NCBI GenBank assembly: GCA_019638185.1
Contig: JAHBUH010000005.1
Span: forward strand, 152,825-216,824
DNA length: 64,000 nt
Source: Leadbetterella sp.
Lineage (GTDB): Bacteria > Bacteroidota > Bacteroidia > Cytophagales > Spirosomataceae
Direction of reading: 5' to 3'
Of this stretch, positions 26,701-34,579 are shown piece by piece. Each line of letters starts with the position of its first letter. Positions within the stretch are counted from its first letter, which is position 1. Under the pieces are notes generated by a model. That model made no database searches. It saw nothing but the letters and a program-made list of their open reading frames with translations, and was not told the DNA's origin. Both the position numbers and the translations under genes were made by a program.

Positions 26701-29629
26701 AAATGTGAACGGCAAGACCAGCCCTTCTGCCGGTGCCCGGGTGTATATAAAAACCCTGAAAAGCGGCTGGGGTAATAACAGCAGTAATTATGCCGAGTGT
26801 ATCACCGATGCCAACGGCCAATGTACGCTGAAAGGTATACCGGTGACGGAGAATAACCTGGAGGTATTTGTGGCCAAGGAGTCGGATAAAGGCACTTTTA
26901 CCGGGGAAAAGAAAGTGGCTAACTGGCTGAACGGCCAGTTCCAGGCCAAAGTGGGCCTCACCCTCACGCTTAATTCGGGCTTTAAGGTTAATGATGTATG
27001 GGGTTTCCCGGTGAATATAGAGACGGCCGAAGCCCGGTCCGATGGTTCCTACCTCATTTCGGGGTCGTTCCGTGACGTTCCCGGAAACCCAAACTTTCCC
27101 TCTACTGACAGCCGGCTCGACTTTAAAAATATCCGCTTCGTGGCATTACCTGCTAATGACAATACCCACCAGCCGGAAAAAGAAGCGGTACCGGTGGAGC
27201 AGAAGTCTTTCCGGGTAAAAGTGGGCCAGGGTCTGCAGGGAATGGTTACGCCTAACAGCATGCATTATCCCCTTGGCCTGGTTTTCCCGAAGATAGAGGT
27301 GAAGAAGAACAGCCAGGGAAAGGCCGAGCTGAAGGCGGCGGTGAGGCTGGAGCTTTCTTCCTTTGAAGGGGCCTACCAGCTTTCGGGGAAAATTGAGATC
27401 GGAGAAAACCTGGATCCTGATAATGTATTGGTATTCAGTGCTAGCAGCCTGGCGAAGCGAAGACTGAACCTGGGAACTTCTAACGGGGGGGCGACCTCTA
27501 TGTCTAACCTGAAATACAAAGTGCATAATTTCCCGGCAGAGGCGGAAGCAGAGCGCTCGTATATCTCCGGTGACTCGGTGAACCTGTTTACCGTATTGCA
27601 TACCAATATTAAAGATATGATCCCGGCTGACCTGGCCATAAAGGCCGGTTACATTACGGTGCTGCCTAATAAGATCGTGCCGTTTAGCGGTGGGGATGAG
27701 ATCGGGTTTTCGCTGGAAAAATGGACGGTGACAGGCCAGAAGCCTGCTTCCGGCCAGGTATGGAAGTACGACAAGAATAACGGCGGAATCTCCATTGACA
27801 AGGCCGTGGTGAACACGGGCATTGTGGCGGTGAACCTGACTAACATGATCATTAAGCCCGACTGCCTGATCGCCGATAAGCTGGACCTGAACAGCTCAGA
27901 TGCCGGGGCATTTACCCTGGGGGGGATAGTGCCGCTGGAGATTCTGAAGGGCACGCAAACGCTCTTTGCCTATGATCCGAACTGCTATCACGATAATAAG
28001 CCGCACTGGAAGCTCTCGCTGGCGGCGAAATCGGGCATGGTAGCGGCGCGGGTCACCAAGCTGGATGGCCTGGCCCAGGGTGATAAGCTGGAGTTCGGGT
28101 CCATGAACCTGTTTTCGGATAACCAGCAGCAGCTTAACGGTCCTTCGTCCAAGACCCTCACCCTGTTTAAGGTGCTGAAGTTTACATTAAGCACTATTGA
28201 TGTAGGAAAAGACTTCTTCACACTGGTAGGCCAGGCCGGCATGGATATCCCGAATATGGCTTCGCCCGATGGCAGCAGCATAAACGGGCAGATCGTGTAT
28301 TCTAAAAATGCTTCAGGCCAGGTAAAAGCCGATATCAAACCCCTGTATTTCCAGGTGGAAGGAAAGGGACAGGTGGCCTTTAAGGCCGATGACGCGGCGA
28401 AAAGCCAGACCATAGCAGACGGCCTGTACACCACCAAAGGCACCCTGAAAATATACGATACGCCCAGCGGTAAAGATTTCCTGGTGGAAGCCCTGCTGAA
28501 GCACCAGAAAACTACCAGCGGGTTTGCTACTACGGTGGAAGTGCTGGAAAATCAGAAGATCCCGCTGGAAGGGAAATCCCTGGCCATCAAACCCGGCCTG
28601 GCTAACAGCAGCATGAAAGTAGCCGGCGGCAAATGGGAGAACCTGGTGCTGAGTACCGTATTGCCCTCAGAGGGCTTTCAGAACATGAGTAAGGAAGAGG
28701 CGGACCGCAGCCTGACCTTTATCGTGAAAGGAGCCCTGGAGACGGATCCGTCCAAAGGCAAGCTGGGGGTAACCGGCATGGACACCGGCTTCGGTAACAT
28801 GAGCCTGTTCTATAACTTTGCCCGGCAGGAGGTGAGGGGTGACTTCACCTTTAAGCCGCCCGGAGGCATCTCCTGTGGTATCGTGAACATCACTTCGGTA
28901 GGCGGAGCGGTGGTGATCGGTACCGGCGGAATGTATATGCGCACCTCCGCCACCGGCGAACTTACCCTGGCCGGTGTTCCCACACCCATAGGAGGTAATG
29001 TTAACCTGCTGCTGGGGTATTATAATAAGCCCCTCTACGAGCAGGATCTGCAGGCTATACAGGATCTGGCAGTGAACAAAACGGTTCCGTCAGAGTTGCA
29101 CAGCGGTCTAAAGGGGATGTATTCGTCCTTTGTGCTCTCTGCATCTCAAAAAGTGGGTAAGATCGTTGATTTTAGTATCGGGGAAGTAGGAGTGGAGGCC
29201 TATGCAGGGCTGGCCTATGAGTACAGGACCTTCGTGAACTTTCGCTCAGCTACCAACTTTGATATAGAAGTGGGCAATTTCGCGTACGGGGGAGCCGGAA
29301 TCACCGGCGTGGCCAAGTTATTAGGAATCGGAGTAGAAGGGAAGCTGGATTTGAACGTACAGTTGTCTTTGAAACAGAAAGCCAGTCCCCAGGTGGGCCT
29401 CAGCGCCAAGAGCATTATGAACAGCATCAAGAGCCTGAAACTGGAAGGCTGTGGCAGTATAGGCGGCTCCGTTAAGTTAGAGGCCTGTTTGCTGTTGGAT
29501 TGTGCCGAATTCTCGTTTAACGAAAGTGTCTCCGCCCGGTTTACTATCGGTACCAAACCCGATATAAGTCTTTCTTTTGACAGTTGTGGAAACGGCATGC
29601 CTATGGAAACCTTAAGCACTAAGAAATGA
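23708..29629 (+). CDS. Giant secreted protein (1973 aa), TANFOR-like N-terminus with carboxypeptidase-regulatory-like repeats
   Basis: Signal peptide MKKGLIFLIFMLGVWGAAAQ. Residues ~20-300 (YPVSVSLNLVPPYSTRLSDY, then FSWTLPAGAPPGIRFRLKL) resemble the TANFOR-type N-terminal domain of large Bacteroidota surface proteins. Around 700-1100 there are several beta-sandwich CarboxypepD_reg-like units (VVKGKVVEKNMGLKGVQVIL, then GYFEFKNLKPGDYLLEF). The C-terminal ~900 residues are long beta-rich repeats without a recognised family, ending in a Cys-containing segment. No T9SS sorting domain is seen at the C-terminus. The stop overlaps the next ATG (ATGATGA), so the two are translationally coupled. Probably a periplasmic or surface scaffold; enzymatic residues were not recognised. 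Confidence 0.78.
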   Translation: MKKGLIFLIFMLGVWGAAAQTLYPVSVSLNLVPPYSTRLSDYANNPGKVLITLRNTQAREVTVYLRATISGDNGIMVFTKPDFRAARGITLRPNVPFTLTVGDLQEVFDINQLTTRGITMQDIERKNGLPEGIYQVCVRAYDLSRPTEALSAESPLGCTTIRLTSIEPPMLIKPFENEEVTSVQPQNIIFSWTLPAGAPPGIRFRLKLVELLDPKRNPNDAFLAGTQPPFFEKVVTGNVYVYGPADPPLADGRKYAWAVTALDAEESGRREGTAFRNGGRSEVRAFTYQRKKTAALADVQPKGPPSIKNTPKLDPEMDITRLLTSVSGKLLYAYPEDYTMAAPSIGIKQKYRTLSKSNYSAKSQKRPGGGLFENLYESPAYLNPVPSASPAKKVKLTLVMVYAFNDALVVGKGMKMDAIPAGNNWNFINSASGEFTVNNKKVALNTIRKVLATGFTNDNGEFNLSFMMSDTSARFAMKNTFGSGEFKGSYEGAVKKTCVLIVDSPYYCTPFIMVDARPGDHIVLPELVSLVKSQELTLSVQNNTQEGQKGGKGGGLENINLELFRLNPMEVDLPGQEGQNLPASAIQALKMGDFSTKYPISKVGRVVAVDRTNAQGKVTVPRVIRIDSRKNESFIAHSYSDKNVGVYNKFDGIKVLDAVSLPEGIVLDNTNPAWDVTPEFNSFYRYISTSADIIMSSKNPVVKGKVVEKNMGLKGVQVILKAQVTTVTETSSGFLGWLKEQVVTTEWKPIDAQITKEDGYFEFKNLKPGDYLLEFSKSGYKSILFPSGSTSSSPKYFKLQKGELLQTNEISMSPSGTVTACVSDEDGNRVVADVRVDDGAFYKTLESGIMKGCVVNMPAPGGNGRKIKVSPRASDSYYDEEFTWNIKEDETTNIPAGALVVLRRKHRLRVQVNGRQGNDVMPLEGASVTVKEYTAVTDAKGMALLQFESPGTEFVVKVKPVDNFSHWEKEMTIPVTKKPLERTVDLTPARIVLAAVSENVNGKTSPSAGARVYIKTLKSGWGNNSSNYAECITDANGQCTLKGIPVTENNLEVFVAKESDKGTFTGEKKVANWLNGQFQAKVGLTLTLNSGFKVNDVWGFPVNIETAEARSDGSYLISGSFRDVPGNPNFPSTDSRLDFKNIRFVALPANDNTHQPEKEAVPVEQKSFRVKVGQGLQGMVTPNSMHYPLGLVFPKIEVKKNSQGKAELKAAVRLELSSFEGAYQLSGKIEIGENLDPDNVLVFSASSLAKRRLNLGTSNGGATSMSNLKYKVHNFPAEAEAERSYISGDSVNLFTVLHTNIKDMIPADLAIKAGYITVLPNKIVPFSGGDEIGFSLEKWTVTGQKPASGQVWKYDKNNGGISIDKAVVNTGIVAVNLTNMIIKPDCLIADKLDLNSSDAGAFTLGGIVPLEILKGTQTLFAYDPNCYHDNKPHWKLSLAAKSGMVAARVTKLDGLAQGDKLEFGSMNLFSDNQQQLNGPSSKTLTLFKVLKFTLSTIDVGKDFFTLVGQAGMDIPNMASPDGSSINGQIVYSKNASGQVKADIKPLYFQVEGKGQVAFKADDAAKSQTIADGLYTTKGTLKIYDTPSGKDFLVEALLKHQKTTSGFATTVEVLENQKIPLEGKSLAIKPGLANSSMKVAGGKWENLVLSTVLPSEGFQNMSKEEADRSLTFIVKGALETDPSKGKLGVTGMDTGFGNMSLFYNFARQEVRGDFTFKPPGGISCGIVNITSVGGAVVIGTGGMYMRTSATGELTLAGVPTPIGGNVNLLLGYYNKPLYEQDLQAIQDLAVNKTVPSELHSGLKGMYSSFVLSASQKVGKIVDFSIGEVGVEAYAGLAYEYRTFVNFRSATNFDIEVGNFAYGGAGITGVAKLLGIGVEGKLDLNVQLSLKQKASPQVGLSAKSIMNSIKSLKLEGCGSIGGSVKLEACLLLDCAEFSFNESVSARFTIGTKPDISLSFDSCGNGMPMETLSTKK

Positions 29630-31581
29630 TGAAAAAAATAGTAATTCTTCTGACCGCCCTATTGCCCCTGGCCGCTTGGGGGCAAAAATCGCCCGGACTC
29701 ACACTTCGGGCTACACCTAAGGGCATTTTTATCACTTTCGGTCATCCGGACCTGGCCGGAAAGCCACAGGAGCTGCAAAGAAAGGCGGCCGGGGAGGCTG
29801 CTTTTAAAACCATTGCGCAGCTTACTCCACCCCAGGATATTGACCGGGTGCGGGAAAATATACGCGAAGCGGCCGGGGTGTTTGCGGCCGGTGCACAGCC
29901 CACAGATGCCCGCCTGGAAAAGGTATGGGCAGACTACAAGGCAAATAACCGGCAGACGGTGGGCTTCATCAGTGCTGTTCCCCAGCTGGCTTACATTTTT
30001 AACCTGGCCTGGCTGGACAGAGACGCGGTGGCCGGCCGGACCTACCAGTACCGCCTGCTCTCAGGCAGCTCCCGTTTTGATTCGGAAGAATTTAACTACA
30101 TCCTTCCTCCTTTTTTTCCTGTGCTGGAGCAGCAGGTCTCTGCTAATGACGATGAAGTGATCCGTATGGAAGTCGGTTTCCCTACCGTCTGGAAACAGCT
30201 GGTCACAGCGGATGTAAAGCGAAAGAACATTACACAGGGACCGGAGATGTATAAGGATATCCGCCCGCTCATCCAGGTTTCCGACAAGGATAAAATGGAG
30301 ATCATCGATACCACCCTCCGGGTCTACGGCGCTTACCATTACCGGGTGCAGCTCAGCGATATCTTTGGTAATAAGGATACCAGCGTATATTATTTTGAAG
30401 GAAACAATATCCCGAAAGAGCTGGTGCCCGAAGTGTCTGACGTAAAAATAACGTCTACGCCGGATAAACGCGCGCTTCAGATGACCTGGAATGTCAGCGT
30501 GCCGGAAAGGGTGCAGAGCATCACCCTCTACCGCAGCCGGGAATACGAAGGGCCCTACCGGGTGGCCGGGGTGTTTAACGGGAAAGACAAAAGCTATACC
30601 GATGCCATAGACGAGGCGAACGAACTGTATTTTTACTACTTTGAGGTAAAAGATATTTTCGGGTACGCTACCCGTTCTATCCGTTATCATTCGGTATACG
30701 AAGGAAACAGTATACCTCTGCCGCCGGAAGACCTGACCCTTACGGAAAGTGCGGAAGGGCGCCAGCTGAGCTGGTCGGCTTCTGACCGTATCACCCGGGG
30801 CTTTTATGTCTTCCGGAAGGAAGGATTGAACGGTACGTTTGAACAGGTTTCTCCCATTATCCTGATCAGGGAGGAGAAGGGTACTTACCTCGATTCGGCC
30901 CGCTTAAACCCGGAGTATAATTATTTCTATACCGTAAAATCAGAAAGTGATACCTATACACAGAGTGTTTTTTCAGATACCCTGTTTTATCAGCCGGTAC
31001 CCGGTGCACGGTCAGCTTACCTGAAGCCTCCGTATGATATCCATATTTCGTATGACGGTAAAGTGGCCCGCCTGAGCTGGGAAAATATACACGAAGATTA
31101 CCCGGAGGTGCTGGGTTACCAGGTATACCGCAAGGGGGAAAAAGACGATGAACTGCTTACCCCCCGGCCCCTGCCTTTTTCGCAGAATATGTACCTCGAT
31201 TCCACCTTTAACGGAGCCCTGCAGCTCAGCTATGTGATAGTAAGTGTGGACCGGGAAGGTAATCCCGGGCCCCGGAGCCTGCCGGTGCATCTGGACCTGA
31301 CCGGAGCCTATATCCTGGTGCCGGATGAAACCGGTTATGCTTCCGATGCCAAAGGCATTACCCTGAAATGGACGGGTATTTCTGCGGAGCAGATCAAAAA
31401 TATCAAGATTTACCGTGCGGAAGATAACGGGAAGATCCAGCTGGTTTCCACCCTGGATAACCGGAAGACCCAGTACCGGGATATCGCCGTGAAAAAAGGG
31501 AAAAGCTACACTTACCAGGTATCCACCGTGGATATAAGAGGAAAGGAAAACCGGGCAGAACCCATAATGGTTAATTTTTAA
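29626..31581 (+). CDS. Secreted protein with several fibronectin type III-like domains
   Basis: 651 aa. The signal peptide is MMKKIVILLTALLPLAAWGQ. From ~260 onward there are four or five FnIII-like units of ~90 residues, each with a Trp early (LQMTWNVSVPERVQSITLYR, RLSWENIHEDYPEVLGYQVY) and a Tyr near the end. The N-terminal ~250 residues are less clear. The start overlaps the stop of the giant gene. Such domains mediate protein or glycan contacts, and with the giant protein it may form one surface complex (inference). No catalytic motif found. Confidence 0.82.
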   Translation: MMKKIVILLTALLPLAAWGQKSPGLTLRATPKGIFITFGHPDLAGKPQELQRKAAGEAAFKTIAQLTPPQDIDRVRENIREAAGVFAAGAQPTDARLEKVWADYKANNRQTVGFISAVPQLAYIFNLAWLDRDAVAGRTYQYRLLSGSSRFDSEEFNYILPPFFPVLEQQVSANDDEVIRMEVGFPTVWKQLVTADVKRKNITQGPEMYKDIRPLIQVSDKDKMEIIDTTLRVYGAYHYRVQLSDIFGNKDTSVYYFEGNNIPKELVPEVSDVKITSTPDKRALQMTWNVSVPERVQSITLYRSREYEGPYRVAGVFNGKDKSYTDAIDEANELYFYYFEVKDIFGYATRSIRYHSVYEGNSIPLPPEDLTLTESAEGRQLSWSASDRITRGFYVFRKEGLNGTFEQVSPIILIREEKGTYLDSARLNPEYNYFYTVKSESDTYTQSVFSDTLFYQPVPGARSAYLKPPYDIHISYDGKVARLSWENIHEDYPEVLGYQVYRKGEKDDELLTPRPLPFSQNMYLDSTFNGALQLSYVIVSVDREGNPGPRSLPVHLDLTGAYILVPDETGYASDAKGITLKWTGISAEQIKNIKIYRAEDNGKIQLVSTLDNRKTQYRDIAVKKGKSYTYQVSTVDIRGKENRAEPIMVNF

Positions 31582-31587
31582 ATAGTT

Positions 31588-33531
31588 ATGAAAAAATATA
31601 ATCTATTCCTTCTGGTGCTGGGTATGAGCCTGTTTCATGCCTGTAAGGTGGTGGAGGAGCCTCTTATTTCACCTGAATTAGATGGGGTGACGGCCACAGA
31701 CATCACCATTTCTTCTGCCCTGCTGAGCTCGGCCATCAGCAAGGCCGGTAACCAGGATATTAAGGAGCACGGCTTCATATATTCGGAAAAGGCGGAAGAT
31801 GCCGATGGGGTAAAAACCAGTTCGGGGGCTATTGACCCTACCCGGCCTACGCCTATTGCCTTTAAAGAAGCGATCAGCGGGCTCAAAGTGAATACTACTT
31901 ATTATGTCCGTTCCTATGCCCTGACCAGCCAGGAAACCGTTTACAGTGAAGAGCGGTCTTTCAAAACCCTGAATATCGTTCAGCCGGGCATTCGTACAGA
32001 CGGTTCGGAAAGCATTACACATAACTCCGCCAGCCTGAAGGGAACCGTTACCACGCAGGGAACCTACCCCATTACCCAGTATGGTATAGTCTGGGGCACC
32101 GCAGCTGACCCGGGCGTTTCCCTGACCACCAAAGTGGCCATTAACGGTAACGTGAGCAGTTTCCCTGCTTCATTTACTGCCAGTGCCGCCGGGCTTAGCC
32201 CGTCTACCACCTATCATTTCAGGGCCTATGTTATCGCTAATAATGTAGTCAGCTATGGGGGGGATATGACCTTTAAAACAGGCGATATCGTGCAGCCCGG
32301 TATCCGTACCGATGCCTCATCCCAGTTAACCGTTAACTCCGCCCGGCTGGCGGGCACCGTGCTGAGCAAAGGTACTTTCCCGGTTTCAGAATACGGTATC
32401 TGCTGGGGAACTTCCACTAACCCTACCACGGCCGGCAGTAAGTTTACCCAAAATGGCGATGTGGCCACCGTTCCGGCTTCGTTTGCCACCACGGTCACGG
32501 GCCTGAGCCCCAATACCGCCTACTATTACCGGGCCTATGTGATCTCTAACGGGGTCACCACCTATGGCAGTGAGCTGAGCTTCCGGACACCTGTGGTAAC
32601 ACAGCCCCAGGTGGTTACCGGCGCATCAGGGGGCATAACCATAAACTCGGCCCGCCTGGACGGCTCACTGACGGCCGGCGGTTCCTACCCCATCACGGAA
32701 TACGGCGTTTGCTGGGGCATGACGGCTAACCCCACCACGGCTAACTCCCGGGCTTCGGAATCTGGTAATGTGACCACTTTCCCGAGAAACTTTACTTTGT
32801 TAGCCAGTGGATTAAGCGCTTCCGCCACCTACTATTACCGGGCGTATGTGGTCTCTAACGGGGTTACCACCTACGGAAACCAGCAGAGCTTCAGCACACC
32901 GGCCATATCGCAGCCGGGTGTCAGTACGGGCGGATCAGGAGGCATAACCATTAACTCGGCGCGCCTGGATGGCACGCTGACCTCCGGTGGTTCCTATCCT
33001 ATCAGTGAATACGGCGTTTGCTGGGGCACAGGCGGGAACCCCACCACCTCTAATTCCAGGGCGGCAGAGTATGGCAATGTAACCTCTTTCCCCAGAGGGT
33101 TTACGGTGACGGCCGGTGGCTTAAACCCTTCTACCATCTACCATTACCGGGCGTATGTGGTGTCTAACGGGGTCACCGTTTACGGAGCTGACCAGACCTT
33201 CAGGACGGCAGAGCCGTCGCCACCCAGCGTGTCTACTGTGGGGGCGGCCTTTGTGAATAATGCCAATGGCATCCGTTTTGATGGAAGAATAAATTCAGGG
33301 GGTAGTTACGGGATATCGGAGTACGGGATATGCTATGCTTCCAGTACCGATAACCCAACGATAGCCAACTCCAAACTCAGCAACGGCGGAAGCCCGGGGT
33401 CATTCCCCTATAATTACTCCCTTAACTTGAATATCCCGGGGCGGGTTTATTATTACTACAGGGCCTATGTAATTTCTAACGGAGTGGTGTACTACGGGAA
33501 TGTGTCAACTATATACAACACAAAAGATTAA
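31588..33531 (+). CDS. Repeat-rich FnIII-like lipoprotein
   Basis: 647 aa. Lipoprotein signal MKKYNLFLLVLGMSLFHAC. After residue ~120 the protein is a tandem array of ~103-residue units, each with a SARLxGxL stretch, EYGVCWG, and YYYRAYVVSNGVTTYG. The third and fourth units are the most alike; the last is divergent (YGICYAS). The array resembles the FnIII-like repeats of Bacteroidota surface lipoproteins. Fourth gene of the operon, 6 bp after the FnIII gene. Unit number could vary between strains through recombination. Confidence 0.85.
   Translation: MKKYNLFLLVLGMSLFHACKVVEEPLISPELDGVTATDITISSALLSSAISKAGNQDIKEHGFIYSEKAEDADGVKTSSGAIDPTRPTPIAFKEAISGLKVNTTYYVRSYALTSQETVYSEERSFKTLNIVQPGIRTDGSESITHNSASLKGTVTTQGTYPITQYGIVWGTAADPGVSLTTKVAINGNVSSFPASFTASAAGLSPSTTYHFRAYVIANNVVSYGGDMTFKTGDIVQPGIRTDASSQLTVNSARLAGTVLSKGTFPVSEYGICWGTSTNPTTAGSKFTQNGDVATVPASFATTVTGLSPNTAYYYRAYVISNGVTTYGSELSFRTPVVTQPQVVTGASGGITINSARLDGSLTAGGSYPITEYGVCWGMTANPTTANSRASESGNVTTFPRNFTLLASGLSASATYYYRAYVVSNGVTTYGNQQSFSTPAISQPGVSTGGSGGITINSARLDGTLTSGGSYPISEYGVCWGTGGNPTTSNSRAAEYGNVTSFPRGFTVTAGGLNPSTIYHYRAYVVSNGVTVYGADQTFRTAEPSPPSVSTVGAAFVNNANGIRFDGRINSGGSYGISEYGICYASSTDNPTIANSKLSNGGSPGSFPYNYSLNLNIPGRVYYYYRAYVISNGVVYYGNVSTIYNTKD
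31981..33219 (+). repeat. Four tandem ~309-bp coding repeats in the lipoprotein gene
   Basis: Units begin with a CAGCC-type start at 31981, 32293, 32602 and 32911, with a degenerate fifth from about 33220. Period 309-312 bp (103-104 codons). The third and fourth units share long identical stretches, for example CATAACCAT around GGxGGCATAACCATwAACTC, so duplication or gene conversion is recent there. Confidence 0.8.
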
Positions 33532-33552
33532 TAACGTAAAAACAAAAGAAAG

Positions 33553-34098
33553 ATGAAAACAGCAAAATGGATTTTAATGGTGAGTATGGTGATTCTTACC
33601 CTTAGTTTTTGTACAAAAAAGGATGAGCCGGGAGAAGAAGAACAGACCGGTGAAAGCAAGGCCGACATTACGCTCACTGCAGGCGGTGAAAAGTATACCA
33701 TCAAGGGGCCCTGCGGCTGGGCTTCAGCAGGAGGAAACCGTTACATTGGCGCTAATGACGGGTCTAACAGCCTGAAAACGTTTTCCACTTTCTTTAACCT
33801 GCAGGAACCGCCCAAGAAAACCACTACCTACACCCTGGTGGCTGACTCGTTTGATGAAGACCCCGCTCATATTACCATGAATATTACCGAAATCAAAAAC
33901 GGGGGGATGTTTGAATACAGTTCCACCGATAATTCCGGCAAGCTGACCCTGGAAGTAAGCGGAAAGAAGATCACGGTAAAATTAGACGGGATCACCCTGA
34001 AGCCTACTACGGAGAGTAGCTTTTACAAATCCCTGAATACCGGGGCTTTCAGCCAGACGGGCACGCTTTCCGGCACGCTGGAGTTTTATGTAGACTGA
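33553..34098 (+). CDS. Small lipoprotein of unknown function
   Basis: 181 aa. Lipobox LTLSFC after a typical signal. The mature part starts with an acidic linker (EPGEEEQTGES), then a beta-rich domain of ~130 residues (ADITLTAGGEKYTIKGPCGW, ending SGTLEFYVD). No family recognised. It is the last gene of the envelope operon, 21 bp after the repeat lipoprotein, and is followed by a strong palindrome. Confidence 0.75.
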   Translation: MKTAKWILMVSMVILTLSFCTKKDEPGEEEQTGESKADITLTAGGEKYTIKGPCGWASAGGNRYIGANDGSNSLKTFSTFFNLQEPPKKTTTYTLVADSFDEDPAHITMNITEIKNGGMFEYSSTDNSGKLTLEVSGKKITVKLDGITLKPTTESSFYKSLNTGAFSQTGTLSGTLEFYVD

Positions 34099-34104
34099 TG
34101 GATT

Positions 34105-34132
34105 GACAAGGATGGCGGCCGCCATCCTTGTC
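34105..34132. terminator. Perfect 28-bp palindrome between converging genes
   Basis: GACAAGGATGGCGG followed directly by its exact inverse CCGCCATCCTTGTC: 14-bp arms with no spacer. It lies between a plus-strand gene ending at 34098 and a minus-strand gene ending at 34140, so it can end transcription from both sides. No long T-run follows. Confidence 0.6.
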
Positions 34133-34139
34133 ATTTTAA

Positions 34140-34568
34140 TCAGGGTTTCACCCTGCTGTAAACATTCCATCCGTGGCTTTCGGTATTGCCGGAATCCGGT
34201 TCCGGAAAAGCCAGGGCTTCTTCTAAAGTGGCAAATTCCTTTTTGTACATCGTGATGGCATCCGGGGTGATGTCTTTCAGGAAAATAACAAAGTACCGGC
34301 CGCTTTTGGGGCTGCCCTCTGCGCCTTTCAGGGTGTACCGGTTCTTTTCGTGTTTTACGATATCCATGCGGTACTCTACCGTATAGGCGGACCCTTTCAT
34401 GGTGTAGAGAATGTGCGTGTCGCTAAAATCATGCACCGAGGTTTGCACACCGGAGCCCGGGATCTCGAAATCCCAGCGGTATTTTCCTTTTACGGGCTGA
34501 TCCGTGGTAAGTGCCATCAGGGTGCCTGTTAATACAAGGGCCGGGAGTAATTTGAAGAAGATTTCCAT
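34140..34568 (-). CDS. Small exported protein downstream of the heme receptor
   Basis: 142 aa with a hydrophobic N-terminus (MEIFFKLLPALVLTGTLMAL) that should act as a signal peptide or anchor. The rest is a small beta-rich domain, with GKYRWDFEIPGSGVQTSVHD and HGWNVYSRVKP at the end. No family recognised. It follows the TonB receptor gene by 11 bp on the same strand, so it belongs to the heme-uptake operon. A periplasmic heme-handling role is possible but rests on position only. Confidence 0.7.
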   Translation of the reverse strand: MEIFFKLLPALVLTGTLMALTTDQPVKGKYRWDFEIPGSGVQTSVHDFSDTHILYTMKGSAYTVEYRMDIVKHEKNRYTLKGAEGSPKSGRYFVIFLKDITPDAITMYKKEFATLEEALAFPEPDSGNTESHGWNVYSRVKP

Positions 34569-34579
34569 ACGTTTAAAAT

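Noticed and set aside
31981-33219. CRISPR or mobile repeat
   Set aside because: Repeats are 309 bp, in frame and encode FnIII-like protein units.
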